Source: Hoeflea sp. 108 (GTDB taxonomy: Bacteria; Pseudomonadota; Alphaproteobacteria; Rhizobiales; Rhizobiaceae). From it: a DNA stretch of 64,000 nucleotides. The notes beneath the pieces are model-generated. The model saw nothing but the letters and a program-made list of their open reading frames with translations, was not told the DNA's origin and did no database searches. The stretch is taken from assembly GCF_000372965.1 (NCBI RefSeq), contig NZ_KB890027.1, positions 22,528 to 86,527 of the forward strand. Reading direction: 5' to 3'. Numbering within the stretch: the stretch's first letter is position 1; each line of letters begins with the position of its first letter. The position numbers and the translations under genes are program-made. Shown piece after piece: positions 52,139-61,754 of the stretch.

Positions 52139-53576
52139 GGCAGCGCTCGTCCTTATAAGCCGGGTTGGCAATCGGCGCGTCGTCACCGCCCTTGACGCGA
52201 ACGCCGAAGCACTTGGGCTTCGCACCGGCATGCCGGTGGCGAAGGCACAGGCACTCGCGCCGGGGCTGGTCGTCATCGATGCCGATCCACGCGCGGATGC
52301 GGAAGGACTGGAGAAGCTGGCGCTCTGGGCCCTGCAACGCATCTCGCCCGTCGTCATGGCCGATCCGCCGGATGGTCTGGTGATCGACACCACGGGCGCC
52401 GATCATCTCCATGGCGGCGAGGACGTCATGCTGAGCACGATCGTCCAGCGCTTTGCTGCATCCGGTGTCGAGGCGCGCGCCGCGATCGCCGACACATGGG
52501 GCGCGGCGCATGCCGGCGCGCGCTTTGCCGCACGCTCCACCCTGGTCATTCCTCGGGGCGAAACTGCGCCTCTTCTGCGGCGTCTGCCGATCGCGGCGCT
52601 GCGGCTGCAACCCGATATTGTCACAGGCCTGCGCACGCTCGGCTTCGATCGTATCGGCGATCTCCTGGATCAACCGCGCGCGCCGCTGGCGCTGCGCTTC
52701 GGTCCTGAAATCGGCCGCCGCCTTGATCAGGCGCTTGGCAATGTCGGCGAGCCGATCGAGCCGTTCCGCGAAGCCGAAATCGTCGAGGTCCGGCGCGTCT
52801 TCGCTGAGCCGATCGGGGCGGCAGAGACGATTGCCCGCTATACCGCCAGGCTTGTCGAGGCTTTGTGTCAGATCCTGGAAACCAAAGGCCTTGGCGCGCG
52901 CCGGCTCGATCTGCTGTTCCATCTCGTCGACAACACGAGGCAAGCCATCCGTGTCGGCACAGCGCAGCCGGTTCGAGACGCAAAACGTCTGACGCGGCTG
53001 CTTTGCGAGAAGATCGACACCATCGATCCGGGATTCGGAATTGAGACGATGGAACTGGCAGCGATCCTCGTCGAGCCATTGCGGGATCGGCAGACCATAT
53101 CCTCGCTGGTCGAGGAACCGCAGGCGGATATTTCGGACCTGATCGATGTCCTTGCGAACCGTGTCGGAGAAAATCGCCTTTGCCGTTTCACGCCCGTCCA
53201 AAGCGATGTCCCCGAGCGCTCCGTCGCCTGTGTCCCGCCACTCGCCCCTGAAACGGGCGCGACCTGGGACGGTGACTGGCCGCGGCCGCCGCGCCTGCTG
53301 TCCCGGCCGGAACCGATCGAGACCATGGCGCTTCTGCCCGACAATCCGCCGGTGTGGTTTACATGGCGCGGCGTTCGCCGGCGGGTTCGCCGCGCCGACG
53401 GACCGAAACGCATTCGGGGAGAATGGTGGAAGCGCGACGCGGAAACCGCGACGGTGCGGGATTATTTCCGGGTCGAGGATGACACCGGCGAGCGCTACTG
53501 GCTGTTCCGGTCCGGCGATGGCGAGCGTCCGGAGAGCGGCAGCCAGCGCTGGTTCCTGCACGGGATCTTCGGATGA
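52053..53576 (+). CDS. imuB: ImuB, Y-family polymerase homologue
   Basis: ImuB connects DnaE2 to the beta clamp during SOS mutagenesis; it is polymerase-like but lacks the catalytic acidic residues. 'VVSLFLPRWPVDRLRRK' is the typical N-terminus and 'LGFDRIGDLLDQPRAPLALR' the helix-hairpin-helix region; 'RRVRRADGPKRIRGEWWKR' and 'YWLFRSGD' near the end are characteristic. Start ATG 52053 gives 507 residues; the frame opens at 52035. The stop overlaps the dnaE2 ATG. Confidence 0.93.
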   Translation: MARVVSLFLPRWPVDRLRRKSGDASPPREAALVLISRVGNRRVVTALDANAEALGLRTGMPVAKAQALAPGLVVIDADPRADAEGLEKLALWALQRISPVVMADPPDGLVIDTTGADHLHGGEDVMLSTIVQRFAASGVEARAAIADTWGAAHAGARFAARSTLVIPRGETAPLLRRLPIAALRLQPDIVTGLRTLGFDRIGDLLDQPRAPLALRFGPEIGRRLDQALGNVGEPIEPFREAEIVEVRRVFAEPIGAAETIARYTARLVEALCQILETKGLGARRLDLLFHLVDNTRQAIRVGTAQPVRDAKRLTRLLCEKIDTIDPGFGIETMELAAILVEPLRDRQTISSLVEEPQADISDLIDVLANRVGENRLCRFTPVQSDVPERSVACVPPLAPETGATWDGDWPRPPRLLSRPEPIETMALLPDNPPVWFTWRGVRRRVRRADGPKRIRGEWWKRDAETATVRDYFRVEDDTGERYWLFRSGDGERPESGSQRWFLHGIFG

Positions 53577-56500
53577 GCGGGCCGCGCTACGCCGAGCTTC
53601 AGGTGACGAGCCATTTTTCGTTCCTGCGCGGTGCGAGCAGTTGCGAGGAACTGTTCGCGACGGCCGCCACGATGGGCGTCGAGGCACTTGCCGTCGTTGA
53701 TCGAAACAGCCTCGCCGGCGTCGTGCGCGCGCATGAGGCTGCCAAGGCCACCGGACTCCGTCTCGTCGTCGGATGCCGACTTGATCTTGCTGACGGCATG
53801 TCGGTGCTCGTCTATCCGACGGACCGCTCAGCCTATGCGCGCCTCTGTCGGCTGCTGTCCCTTGGAAAGGGCAGGGCGGGCAAGGCGAAATGCCATTTGG
53901 AATGGTCCGATGTCGTTGCCTACGGCGAAGGACTGATTGCAGTGCTGGTGCCGGACGTTGCCGATGAGACCTGCGCCATGCAGCTGCGCCGGCTGCGGGA
54001 GTCCTTTGGCAATCGCGCCTATATAGCGCTGACACTACGCCGGCGCCCCAACGATCAGCTTCGCCTTTGGGAGCTGTCCGACATGGCGACCGCCGTGCGT
54101 GTCCCCACGGTCGTGACCAATGACGCGCTCTTTCACGAGCCGGGCCGCCAGGTCCTGCAGGATGTCGTCACCGCGATCCGCCACAACGTCACCATCGACG
54201 AGCTCGGACATCGGCGCGAGCGTTTCGCCGATCGCTACCTGAAACCGCCCGAAGAAATGCACCGGCTGTTCGGCCGCTACCCGGAAGCGCTCGCCCGCAC
54301 GATCGAGATCATGGAGCGCTGCCCGTTCAAGCTCGACGAGCTTGCCTATCAGTATCCCGAAGAGAAGCTCTATCCCGACCTTACCCCTCAGCAGGCGCTC
54401 GAAAAGTTGACCTGGGAAGGGGCCGTCGACCGCTATCCGGAAGGACTGCCTTCCAAGGTCCGGCGCAACCTCGAGCACGAATTACGCCTGATCGAGAAGC
54501 TCGAATATGCACCCTACTTCCTCACGGTGAACTCGATCGTGCGTTTTGCGCGCTCAAAGGAAATCCTGTGCCAGGGACGCGGCTCGGCCGCCAACTCAGC
54601 GGTCTGCTACGTGCTCGGCATCACCTCGATCGATCCGGATCGCAATGACCTGCTGTTCGAACGCTTTGTTTCGGAAGAACGCCGAGAACCGCCCGACATC
54701 GACGTCGACTTTGAACACGAAAGGCGCGAGGAAGTCATCCAGTGGGTCTACGAGACCTATGGACGCGACCGCGCCGCGCTTTGTTCGACGGTCATCCGGT
54801 ATCGCTCCAAAGGGGCCGTTCGCGACGTCGGTAAAGCGCTCGGCCTGCCGGAGGACCTGACCAAGACATTGTCCTCGCAGGTCTGGGGCTGGTCCGAAGG
54901 CGTCGAGCAGAAGCATGCCGAAGGGCTGAACCTCAACATGGGCGATCGCCGTCTGAGGCTGGCGCTGGAGCTTGCGCATCAACTCGTCGGAACACCCCGT
55001 CACCTATCCCAGCATCCGGGCGGATTCGTTTTGACCCGCGATCGGCTCGATGAGCTCGTACCGATCGAGCCTGCGGCCATGGCCGATCGCCAGGTCGTGG
55101 AATGGGACAAAGACGACGTTGATGCCTTGAAGATGATGAAGGTCGACGTGCTGGCGCTCGGCATGCTGTCGTGCATGCGCCGCGGCTTCGATCTTCTCGC
55201 CGAACACAAGGACATCCGGCTCGACCTCGCGACGATTCCGGCCGAGGATCCGCGCACCTACGGCATGATCCGCAAGGCCGATACGCTCGGCACCTTCCAG
55301 ATCGAGAGCCGCGCCCAGATGGCGATGCTGCCGCGCATCAAACCGCGGACCTTCTACGATCTGGTCATCGAGGTCGCGATCGTGCGGCCGGGACCGATCC
55401 AGGGTGACATGGTCCACCCCTATCTCAGGCGACGAGAGGGCAAGGAGGATGTCATCTATCCCAAGCCCGAGCTTGAGGCCGTGCTCGGCAAGACGCTCGG
55501 CGTGCCGTTGTTTCAGGAGCAGGCGATGCGGGTGGCGATCGAATGCGCCGGGTTTACCGCCGGCGAGGCCGACCAGCTCCGCCGCGCCATGGCAACTTTT
55601 AAGCACACGGGCGGCGTCTCGAAATTCGGTGAAAAGCTCGTCCAGGGCATGGTCGATAACGGCTATGATCGGGAATTTGCCGAGCGGACTTTCAAGCAGT
55701 TGGAGGGCTTTGGCTCCTATGGCTTTCCCGAAAGCCATGCAGCCAGTTTCGCTCTCATCGCCTATGCGAGCTCCTGGCTCAAATGCTGGCACCCGGACGT
55801 GTTCTGTGCGGCACTTTTGAACGCCCAGCCCATGGGCTTCTATGCGCCGGCGCAAATCGTGCGCGACGCGGTTGAGCATGGCGTCGAAATCCGCCCCGTC
55901 TGTGTCAATTCAAGCCGTTGGGATTGCACGCTCGAACCCCGGGACGCCGATGATGGCCGGTTCGCCGTTCGCCTCGGCTTGCGTCTGGTCAAGGGACTGG
56001 GAAATGCGGAAGCCGCGCGCCTCGTCTCCTGCCGTGCCGAGCAGCCATTCCGCTCGGTCGATGATCTTTGGCGGCGCGCCGCCATTCGCGCCGCGGCCCT
56101 CAGTGAGCTTGCCGAGGCCGATGCGTTCCGGCCCTCCATCGGCCTTGCCCGGCGGGAGGCACTTTGGTCGATCAAGGCGCTACGCGACGAACCGTTACCG
56201 CTATTCGCCGCGGCGGCAGTCCGGGAAGCCTTGCCGGTCGCCGAGCAGACGGAGCCAACCGTCTCGTTGCGGCCGATGACTGCCGGCAGCGAAGTCGTCG
56301 AGGATTACGGTCATGTCGGGCTGACGCTGCGCCAGCATCCCGTTTCCTTTCTGCGGAAGGACCTCGCGGCCCGGCGATTCCTGACCAGCGCCGACGCTGT
56401 CGCTTCGCGTGACCGGCGTTGGGTCGATGTCGCCGGCCTGGTCCTCGTCCGGCAGCGGCCGGGTTCGGCGAAGGGTGTCATGTTCATGACCATCGAGGAC

Positions 56501-56833
56501 GAAACCACTGTCGCCAACATCGTCATCTGGGAGAAGGTCTTCAAGCAGTTTCGCCGGACCGTCCTTGGTGCCGGCATGATCGGGATCAAGGGCAGGGTGC
56601 AGCGCGAAGGCGAGGTGGTCCATATCGTCGCCCACCAACTCGTTGATCTCTCCGCGGAACTCGCCAGTGTCGGCTCGCGCGACACGAGGTTCCCTTTTCC
56701 GCACGGGAGGGGCGACGAGTTCCACCATGGATCGCCAGCCCCGGATTCGAGAGGTCTGCAGAAAGCGTGGGATCTCGCGCACGGCTACGGGCATACCAAC
56801 CAAATCCAGGTGAAGACGCGGGATTTTCGGTAG
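53573..56833 (+). CDS. dnaE2: DnaE2 error-prone DNA polymerase III alpha subunit
   Basis: The 1,086-residue polymerase performs damage-induced translesion synthesis with ImuB. The PHP domain opens with 'YAELQVTSHFSFLRGASSCE'; the catalytic palm has 'CQGRGSAANSAVCYVLGI' and 'REPPDIDVDFEHERREEV' with its acidic pair; an OB-fold follows ('GLVLVRQRPGSAKGVMFMTI'). Length is normal. ATGA overlap with imuB shows coupling. No LexA-box was sought upstream because the imuA 5' region and its promoter are missing. Confidence 0.95.
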   Translation: MSGPRYAELQVTSHFSFLRGASSCEELFATAATMGVEALAVVDRNSLAGVVRAHEAAKATGLRLVVGCRLDLADGMSVLVYPTDRSAYARLCRLLSLGKGRAGKAKCHLEWSDVVAYGEGLIAVLVPDVADETCAMQLRRLRESFGNRAYIALTLRRRPNDQLRLWELSDMATAVRVPTVVTNDALFHEPGRQVLQDVVTAIRHNVTIDELGHRRERFADRYLKPPEEMHRLFGRYPEALARTIEIMERCPFKLDELAYQYPEEKLYPDLTPQQALEKLTWEGAVDRYPEGLPSKVRRNLEHELRLIEKLEYAPYFLTVNSIVRFARSKEILCQGRGSAANSAVCYVLGITSIDPDRNDLLFERFVSEERREPPDIDVDFEHERREEVIQWVYETYGRDRAALCSTVIRYRSKGAVRDVGKALGLPEDLTKTLSSQVWGWSEGVEQKHAEGLNLNMGDRRLRLALELAHQLVGTPRHLSQHPGGFVLTRDRLDELVPIEPAAMADRQVVEWDKDDVDALKMMKVDVLALGMLSCMRRGFDLLAEHKDIRLDLATIPAEDPRTYGMIRKADTLGTFQIESRAQMAMLPRIKPRTFYDLVIEVAIVRPGPIQGDMVHPYLRRREGKEDVIYPKPELEAVLGKTLGVPLFQEQAMRVAIECAGFTAGEADQLRRAMATFKHTGGVSKFGEKLVQGMVDNGYDREFAERTFKQLEGFGSYGFPESHAASFALIAYASSWLKCWHPDVFCAALLNAQPMGFYAPAQIVRDAVEHGVEIRPVCVNSSRWDCTLEPRDADDGRFAVRLGLRLVKGLGNAEAARLVSCRAEQPFRSVDDLWRRAAIRAAALSELAEADAFRPSIGLARREALWSIKALRDEPLPLFAAAAVREALPVAEQTEPTVSLRPMTAGSEVVEDYGHVGLTLRQHPVSFLRKDLAARRFLTSADAVASRDRRWVDVAGLVLVRQRPGSAKGVMFMTIEDETTVANIVIWEKVFKQFRRTVLGAGMIGIKGRVQREGEVVHIVAHQLVDLSAELASVGSRDTRFPFPHGRGDEFHHGSPAPDSRGLQKAWDLAHGYGHTNQIQVKTRDFR

Positions 56834-57115
56834 GCAAAGCACGATTTCGTAAAAGAAAAATATGCTTCAGCATAAAGCCCGCTCTGATGGGGAACGCAAA
56901 TGTTGCGAGCAAGGTTGACGTTTTCGGGCAACGCGCAGCCACGTCGAAAAAGTTGAATTCCCGACCCCGCGAATGGCCAGGCGGAAATTCAGGTAAACGA
57001 GACTGGGCCGTTGCTGACACCCAATGTCGGCAGCGGAGCGTCGTTGCCTGCGTCGCACGCGGCACGCCATTGGTCGAAGCGGCTTGACTCCGAATATGCG
57101 CAGCAATACATATGC
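56834..57115. other. Intergenic region between dnaE2 and the ArsR gene
   Basis: About 280 bases. The right end is AT-rich with repeated ATATGC/GCATAT elements (for example around 57094-57100 and 57135-57141), possible operator sequence for the ArsR protein encoded next. Nothing else was recognised. Confidence 0.4.
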
Positions 57116-57457
57116 ATGATGATGCAACAAAGCATATTTCAGATGTTGGCTGACCCTACGCGGTTTCGTATCGTCGAGGCTTTGGCAGGCGGCGAGCGGG
57201 CCGTGGGCGACCTGGTTCAGGCCGTCGACATCGATCAGTCCGGCGTTTCGCGGCACCTGCGGATCCTCGACGAAGCCGGCTTCGTCACGATGAGGCCTGA
57301 CGGGGCGAGGCGCCTTTATTCGCTCCGGCCCGAGCCGTTCCAGGCGATCGACGAATGGGTTCGGAGCTATCGCGAGCTTTGGGAGGGCCGGCTCGATCGG
57401 TTTGACGCCGCCTTGGCGCGACGGCGTGGCGCGCTGCAACGCGAGGGGGGAAAGTGA
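57116..57457 (+). CDS. ArsR-family transcriptional regulator
   Basis: A 113-residue winged-helix regulator: 'IFQMLADPTRFRIVEALAGG', 'AVGDLVQAVDIDQSGVSRHL' and 'RILDEAGFVTMRPDGARRLY' are the classical ArsR landmarks. No metal-binding cysteine pair is seen. Three successive ATGs begin at 57116; the exact one is uncertain. It overlaps the SRPBCC gene (ATGA), the common ArsR-SRPBCC pairing. Confidence 0.9.
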   Translation: MMMQQSIFQMLADPTRFRIVEALAGGERAVGDLVQAVDIDQSGVSRHLRILDEAGFVTMRPDGARRLYSLRPEPFQAIDEWVRSYRELWEGRLDRFDAALARRRGALQREGGK

Positions 57458-57972
57458 TGATAGAGGCCAGCGAGCCGGGCGCAGCTACGATCAGGCTGGA
57501 GCGGGTTTACGACGCATCGGTGGACGAGGTCTGGGCGCTATGGGCCACCAGGGAAGGGCTCGAGGCGTGGTTCGCGCCCGAGGGCATGCGCTTCGAGTTA
57601 TTGACTCTCGATCTGCGAGTCGGTGGTGCCTTCGAACACGTGATGACGGCGGTGGGCGCCGAGCAGGTCGCCTATTTTGCGAACCGGAACAGATCGTCAA
57701 CGGCGCGGGTGAGCGGTCGGTTCGTCGAGATCGTGCCTCACCGGCGCCTGCGAATCCGCTTCGACATCGACTTCGTCCCGGGCGTCCAGGCCTATCCCTA
57801 CGACATGATGGTCGAGCTTCACCCCGAGGCCGGGCGAGTCCGGATGGTGCTGACGGCCGATCGCCACCCGGACCCCGAGATGACACGCGGCGCAATCGCC
57901 GGACTGACCAGCCAGCTGCAACGGTTTGACTTAGCCATAAAAGCACGAGTAGCAAAGGAGCAACGACCGTAA
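57454..57972 (+). CDS. SRPBCC/AHSA1-domain protein
   Basis: A 172-residue START-like lipocalin-fold protein of the AHSA1 group; 'IRLERVYDASVDEVWALWAT' and 'WFAPEGMRFELLTLDLRVGG' are typical. Usually co-expressed with an ArsR regulator; ligand unknown. Its stop overlaps the next ATG at 57972. Confidence 0.88.
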   Translation: MMIEASEPGAATIRLERVYDASVDEVWALWATREGLEAWFAPEGMRFELLTLDLRVGGAFEHVMTAVGAEQVAYFANRNRSSTARVSGRFVEIVPHRRLRIRFDIDFVPGVQAYPYDMMVELHPEAGRVRMVLTADRHPDPEMTRGAIAGLTSQLQRFDLAIKARVAKEQRP

Positions 57973-58544
57973 TGCGACCTCTTCTCTATTCCATCAACGT
58001 CACGCTCGATGGCTGCGTCGACCACAGGGCCATACCCACGGACGAGGCGCTGCAGCAAGAACAACTGCGTGCAACACATCAGCACGCCACCGAGAGTATC
58101 GGCCGGGCCGATGCTCTGCTCTTTGGCCGCGTCACCTACCAGATGATGGAAGAGGCGTGGAGGCATGAGACGCGGACCATCACGCCGCCTGACTGGACCG
58201 AGCCTTTCGCGCGCACCATCGACGCAATGAAGAAATACGTCGTTTCAAACACACTCGAGCGGGTCGATTGGAACGCGGAACGGGTTAGCGGTAACCTCGG
58301 CGAGGCGGTCCGGAAGCTCAAGCAGCAGCCGGGCAGGGCGCTGTTCACGGGCGGCGTAAAGCTGCCGATGGCGCTGGCGGAGCTGGGCCTGATCGACGAG
58401 TATGAATTCGTGGTACAGCCCAGGCTTGCCGGTCATGGGCCCACCTTGTTCGCCGGGCTCTCCAAATATATCGAGTTGAAGCTCGTCGACCGGCAAGAGC
58501 TCAGCTCAGGCGCTGTAGCGCTGCGCTACGAGCCGAGAAGGTAA
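57972..58544 (+). CDS. Dihydrofolate-reductase-like (RibD C-terminal) protein
   Basis: A 190-residue protein with the RibD_C/DHFR-like fold: 'LLYSINVTLDGCVDHRAIP', 'IGRADALLFGRVTYQMMEEA', 'LFTGGVKLPMALAELGLIDE'. These are NADPH-binding reductases of unknown substrate. Third gene of the ArsR-SRPBCC operon. Confidence 0.88.
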   Translation: MRPLLYSINVTLDGCVDHRAIPTDEALQQEQLRATHQHATESIGRADALLFGRVTYQMMEEAWRHETRTITPPDWTEPFARTIDAMKKYVVSNTLERVDWNAERVSGNLGEAVRKLKQQPGRALFTGGVKLPMALAELGLIDEYEFVVQPRLAGHGPTLFAGLSKYIELKLVDRQELSSGAVALRYEPRR

Positions 58545-58762
58545 CGCGTGAGCCCGCCCCCTACATGGCCGGCCTGATCCCAGTTGTCCTAGTAGATAGC
58601 GTGCCGCGCTTTGCGCCGCGTCCCGAACTGGTAGGCGCGACGTTGGGCCTTGCTCGGCATCCTCTGAATTGCCCGAGGCTAGATGGTTGTTTCAGCGGAA
58701 TGATTGCCAGATGCAAACCGGCAGCGAATGACCCCTGCCGATTGTCAGATTGATCCCGACGC

Positions 58763-59137
58763 TCATGAGGGGCGAAGGTTATCGAGTAGGCCGGCAATAT
58801 CGACATTAAGCCTTCCAGCGATCCGGTACTCCCTTGCTTGACCTCGGCCCATTGAGTTTTTTGTCCAGGATCCTTCGATGAGTCCCCTTCTTCCAAGGGC
58901 GCCAAGAACCTCATCGGCAGCACCGCGCGTCATCCCGGTGACAGCGACAATATTGGAAATCGTTATCGGCTCGCCCTTGCAGTGCAGGTCTAGGATAACC
59001 GTTACCATCGCGTATTGCCGTAGTCGTGCGCCTGGCGTCTCGCCGGCCAGCGGGAATCCAACGACCTGATGCAGCATCACATCGTGAATAAGCTGGAAGC
59101 CAAGCTTCGCCCTTGCCTCGGAACTACCCGTTGTCAT
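58763..59137 (-). CDS. MarR-like winged-helix protein
   Basis: The 124-residue frame from ATG 59137 contains a wHTH: 'ITISNIVAVTGMTRGAADEV' and 'LGALGRRGLIEGSWTKNSMG'. Such proteins occur on rhizobial plasmids as small regulators. The frame is open upstream to 59659, and the segment 59138-59386 ('MDSVEAATHCLKGVETLTSG...') also looks coding, so the true protein may be about 80 residues longer. Confidence 0.6.
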   Translation of the reverse strand: MTTGSSEARAKLGFQLIHDVMLHQVVGFPLAGETPGARLRQYAMVTVILDLHCKGEPITISNIVAVTGMTRGAADEVLGALGRRGLIEGSWTKNSMGRGQAREYRIAGRLNVDIAGLLDNLRPS

Positions 59138-59573
59138 TATCCGGTTTCGAAGCCATCGCTCGCGGTGCGCCCCCGCTCTGCGATGCTCATTGACCCCTTG
59201 GTGATCGGGGAGTTCGAAACCGTACCAGACGGCCCCATGGCCTTTAGCTCGGTGAGCCTGTTGTATACGCCACAGGCTCCCCGACCATAAGGTCAAGGAG
59301 GTTGGAATCATCCCGGTTGATTCCATACCGCTGGTAAGGGTTTCGACGCCCTTGAGGCAGTGCGTCGCTGCCTCAACTGAATCCATACCGAAAACGAACG
59401 GATTTGTCGCGGTCTCTTCGCGTTTTAGACGAAGGAAGGCGTCCGGACCGGAGAAAGGTCGATGCTGGGTGGCCAGAGGCGAGGTCGAGGCGGTGCGGCA
59501 GGCTCGACCGTGTTTGCTGCGGGCGCTTTCGTCCGCTTTTTGCTTGGGGCAGTCGCGTTCGCGCGACCGCGCC

Positions 59574-59708
59574 TCAGTCGCCGGCAGCAGGACGGCCTTC
59601 GGCAATGAGCCGCAGAAGCTCAGCCCTGGGTACGGAACTGTTGCTGACGTAAGCGGCAACGATCTCCGTGGTCAGGCCGATCAAATTGGCTGTCGGCTTT
59701 TGATGGTG
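59574..59708 (-). pseudogene. Fragment of a MucR/Ros-family regulator gene
   Basis: The minus-strand frame reads 'PTANLIGLTTEIVAAYVSNS' and 'VPRAELLRLIAEG', the conserved N-terminal region of MucR/Ros zinc-finger regulators. It ends at a stop shortly afterwards, and no zinc-finger half (the C2H2 'C-x2-C...H' part) follows in any frame. It is therefore a relic. Confidence 0.55.
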
Positions 59709-60025
59709 GCGACATCGTCGGTACAGGAAGAACCGGTCCTCGCAAAGACCTTGATGATAGCGGCATGCATCAGCCGGCGCTGTCTGCGGCATGAATCCGC
59801 GACGGTTCGTGCTGGAAATGCGGCTCAGGCGCAAAGACCACCCCCGCTCTTATCGGCTTATTTCCCTTGTTCCAGCCCGGACCTTGTCGATCAACCCGCG
59901 AGGGGTCGGACTACGCAAGCGTGCCGCCGCTTATGGCTTCGCCAACGCGGTGATCGCGGTCCAGGCCGGAACCGACGGGCGCCTGTCGAGCGGGGAATGG
60001 TCCCCGCAGCTACGGGAGTCACACC
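59709..60025. other. Intergenic region left of the small hypothetical gene
   Basis: About 317 bases without a convincing gene; open frames on both strands here are not family-like. Confidence 0.4.
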
Positions 60026-60214
60026 ATGTCGCAAGAACTCAGCCTCGCTCAGAACCACGCCTGGAACCTCGCGCGCACCCTGATGACGCCGGTCATCCTC
60101 TTCAAGGTCGATGAAGACGCATACGGCGTTCTTCCTGCCGACGACCTCGATGACGACGAGGTCAACGCCCTCTACTTTTACGACCCCTACACGGGTGGCC
60201 AGCCGGTTCATTGA
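60026..60214 (+). CDS. Small acidic hypothetical protein
   Basis: A 62-residue protein ('MSQELSLAQNHAWNLARTLM', then 'LPADDLDDDEVNALYFYDPY') with a GGGAGT ribosome site eight bases upstream. I do not recognise a named family. Its position before a toprim protein and the DUF1419/DUF3085 genes suggests it belongs to the plasmid backbone block. Confidence 0.6.
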   Translation: MSQELSLAQNHAWNLARTLMTPVILFKVDEDAYGVLPADDLDDDEVNALYFYDPYTGGQPVH

Positions 60215-60392
60215 ACCGTCTCTTGCCCGGCGTGCCGCTTGCGAGCGGCAGGCCGCAAGGTAAGCTGCGCCGCGGCAGGAGCCGCGCCCTTGCCCCCTTT
60301 GCTCTTCGCGCCGGTCGCTAAGGTGTTCCGCGAAGTGTGCGGAGAAGATAAACTGAATGAAAGGTCGGCCGAAAGGCCGCTGGGAGAAAAGA

Positions 60393-61292
60393 ATGGAAAA
60401 AGCGGATATCGAAGAGCTGCGAGGCAGGGTGGGTTGTGCGGCCGTGCTGGAGACCGGAGGGTTCGCGATCGACTTGAAGGAAAGCACGCGCAAGGCGGTG
60501 AAGTATCGCCGTGGCGATGACATCATCATCGTTATCCACGATGGCAAGGGCTGGTTTGATCCGCTCTCCGACGCCAAGGGTGATGTCTATTCGCTCGTTC
60601 AGCATCTGGACGGCGGCGATTTTCTGGAAGCGTTTGTGCAAGTCGCGTCCCTGGTCGGCTTCGAGCCCCGCGAGCCAGAATGGAAACGACAGTCGCGCGA
60701 GGCGGAACCTGACCAATCCATACCGGATCGTTGGGGTGCCCGGCGCAAGCCCTGGCGCGGGTCGGCAACCTGGCGATATCTGCGCGACGACCGGCACATT
60801 CCCGAACAGGTCCTCCGGGCAGCCATCGCCCAGGACCTTCTGCGGGAAGGGCCGCGTGGGAGCATGTGGGCCGCTCATCAGGGTGCCGATGGCGTGGTCA
60901 CCGGTTGGGAGGAACGTGGTCCCGAATGGCGCGGCTTTGCAACCGGCGGCAGCAAGGTCTTGTTCCGCTTCGGGTTCAAGGGCGCCGCTCGCATCTGCGT
61001 AACCGAAGCCGCCATCGATGCCATGAGCCTTGGCGCGATCGAGAAGGCCCGGCGCGATACGCTTTATGTCAGCACTGGCGGCGGCTGGTCGCCGGCCACC
61101 GACGGCGCCATTCGCATGTTGGGGGAACGGCCCGATGTCCGCTTCGTCGCCGCGACCGATGCGAACACGCAGGGCGAAGCGTTCGTGGCGCGGTTGCGTG
61201 AGCTTGCCGGTGAACTCTCCTGCGACTTCGAACGTCTGAAGCCGCGTGCGGAGGACTGGAATGCGATGCTGAAGGAGGGGGCAATCGCCTGA
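60393..61292 (+). CDS. DUF3991/toprim-domain protein
   Basis: A 299-residue primase-like protein of plasmids. The N-terminal DUF3991 region includes 'YRRGDDIIIVIHDGKGWFDP'; the toprim domain has the acidic motif in 'ICVTEAAIDAMSLGAIE' and 'RFVAATDANTQGEAFVARL'. ATG 60393 with GGGAGAAAAG is preferred over 60357. It may act in conjugative transfer or plasmid replication. Confidence 0.85.
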   Translation: MEKADIEELRGRVGCAAVLETGGFAIDLKESTRKAVKYRRGDDIIIVIHDGKGWFDPLSDAKGDVYSLVQHLDGGDFLEAFVQVASLVGFEPREPEWKRQSREAEPDQSIPDRWGARRKPWRGSATWRYLRDDRHIPEQVLRAAIAQDLLREGPRGSMWAAHQGADGVVTGWEERGPEWRGFATGGSKVLFRFGFKGAARICVTEAAIDAMSLGAIEKARRDTLYVSTGGGWSPATDGAIRMLGERPDVRFVAATDANTQGEAFVARLRELAGELSCDFERLKPRAEDWNAMLKEGAIA

Positions 61293-61317
61293 TCGGGCAG
61301 ACCGGCACCTCCAGCGC

Positions 61318-61511
61318 TCATGATGCGCGATCGAGGATCGCTGGCCCGACCTTCGCCGTCGTCATCTCGATCCGCAATGGCGCGCCAAGTCTTGACGCGG
61401 CCTCCAGCTTCGCAGCTTCCACATCGGCCGACTTAGCTCTGGCGTGTAGATCTCCAAGATGATCTCGCCGGTAGCGACGAGGATTGGGGCGAAGACGAGT
61501 GCGCGGCTCAT
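61318..61511 (-). pseudogene. Possible small backbone gene with a frameshift
   Basis: On the minus strand ATG 61511 begins 'MSRALVFAPILVATGEIILE', and another frame ending at 61318 reads 'RAKSADVEAAKLEAASRLG' and 'PLRIEMTTAKVGPAILDRAS'. Joining them near 61440-61450 gives a protein of about 64 residues. Both halves look like coding sequence but the family is not one I can name with certainty. Confidence 0.35.
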
Positions 61512-61754
61512 CGGCGGATCAGCCCGGGCATGCGGCCGAATTGGGGAGGAAGAAGAAGGAAATAAAACGAATGAAACCCGGCTGCCGCATACCCGCCAGC
61601 CGCGTCAAGTGTGAAGCTTCGCCCGGCTCCGCCGGCACTTGACCCGGCCGGACGGAGAGGCGGCCGCTGGGGAGGGGTCAGGAAGGGCTGAAGATGATGG
61701 TGATCCCCGAGGATGCGTCGCGCTCCAGTCCGACGAGGCTGAAGGAGCCCGCCA

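Noticed and set aside
51690..54035. 781-codon open frame on the minus strand opposite imuB and dnaE2
   Set aside because: It is antisense to two well-identified genes and its sequence is Arg/Pro/Ala-rich like a GC-driven shadow frame with no recognisable domain.
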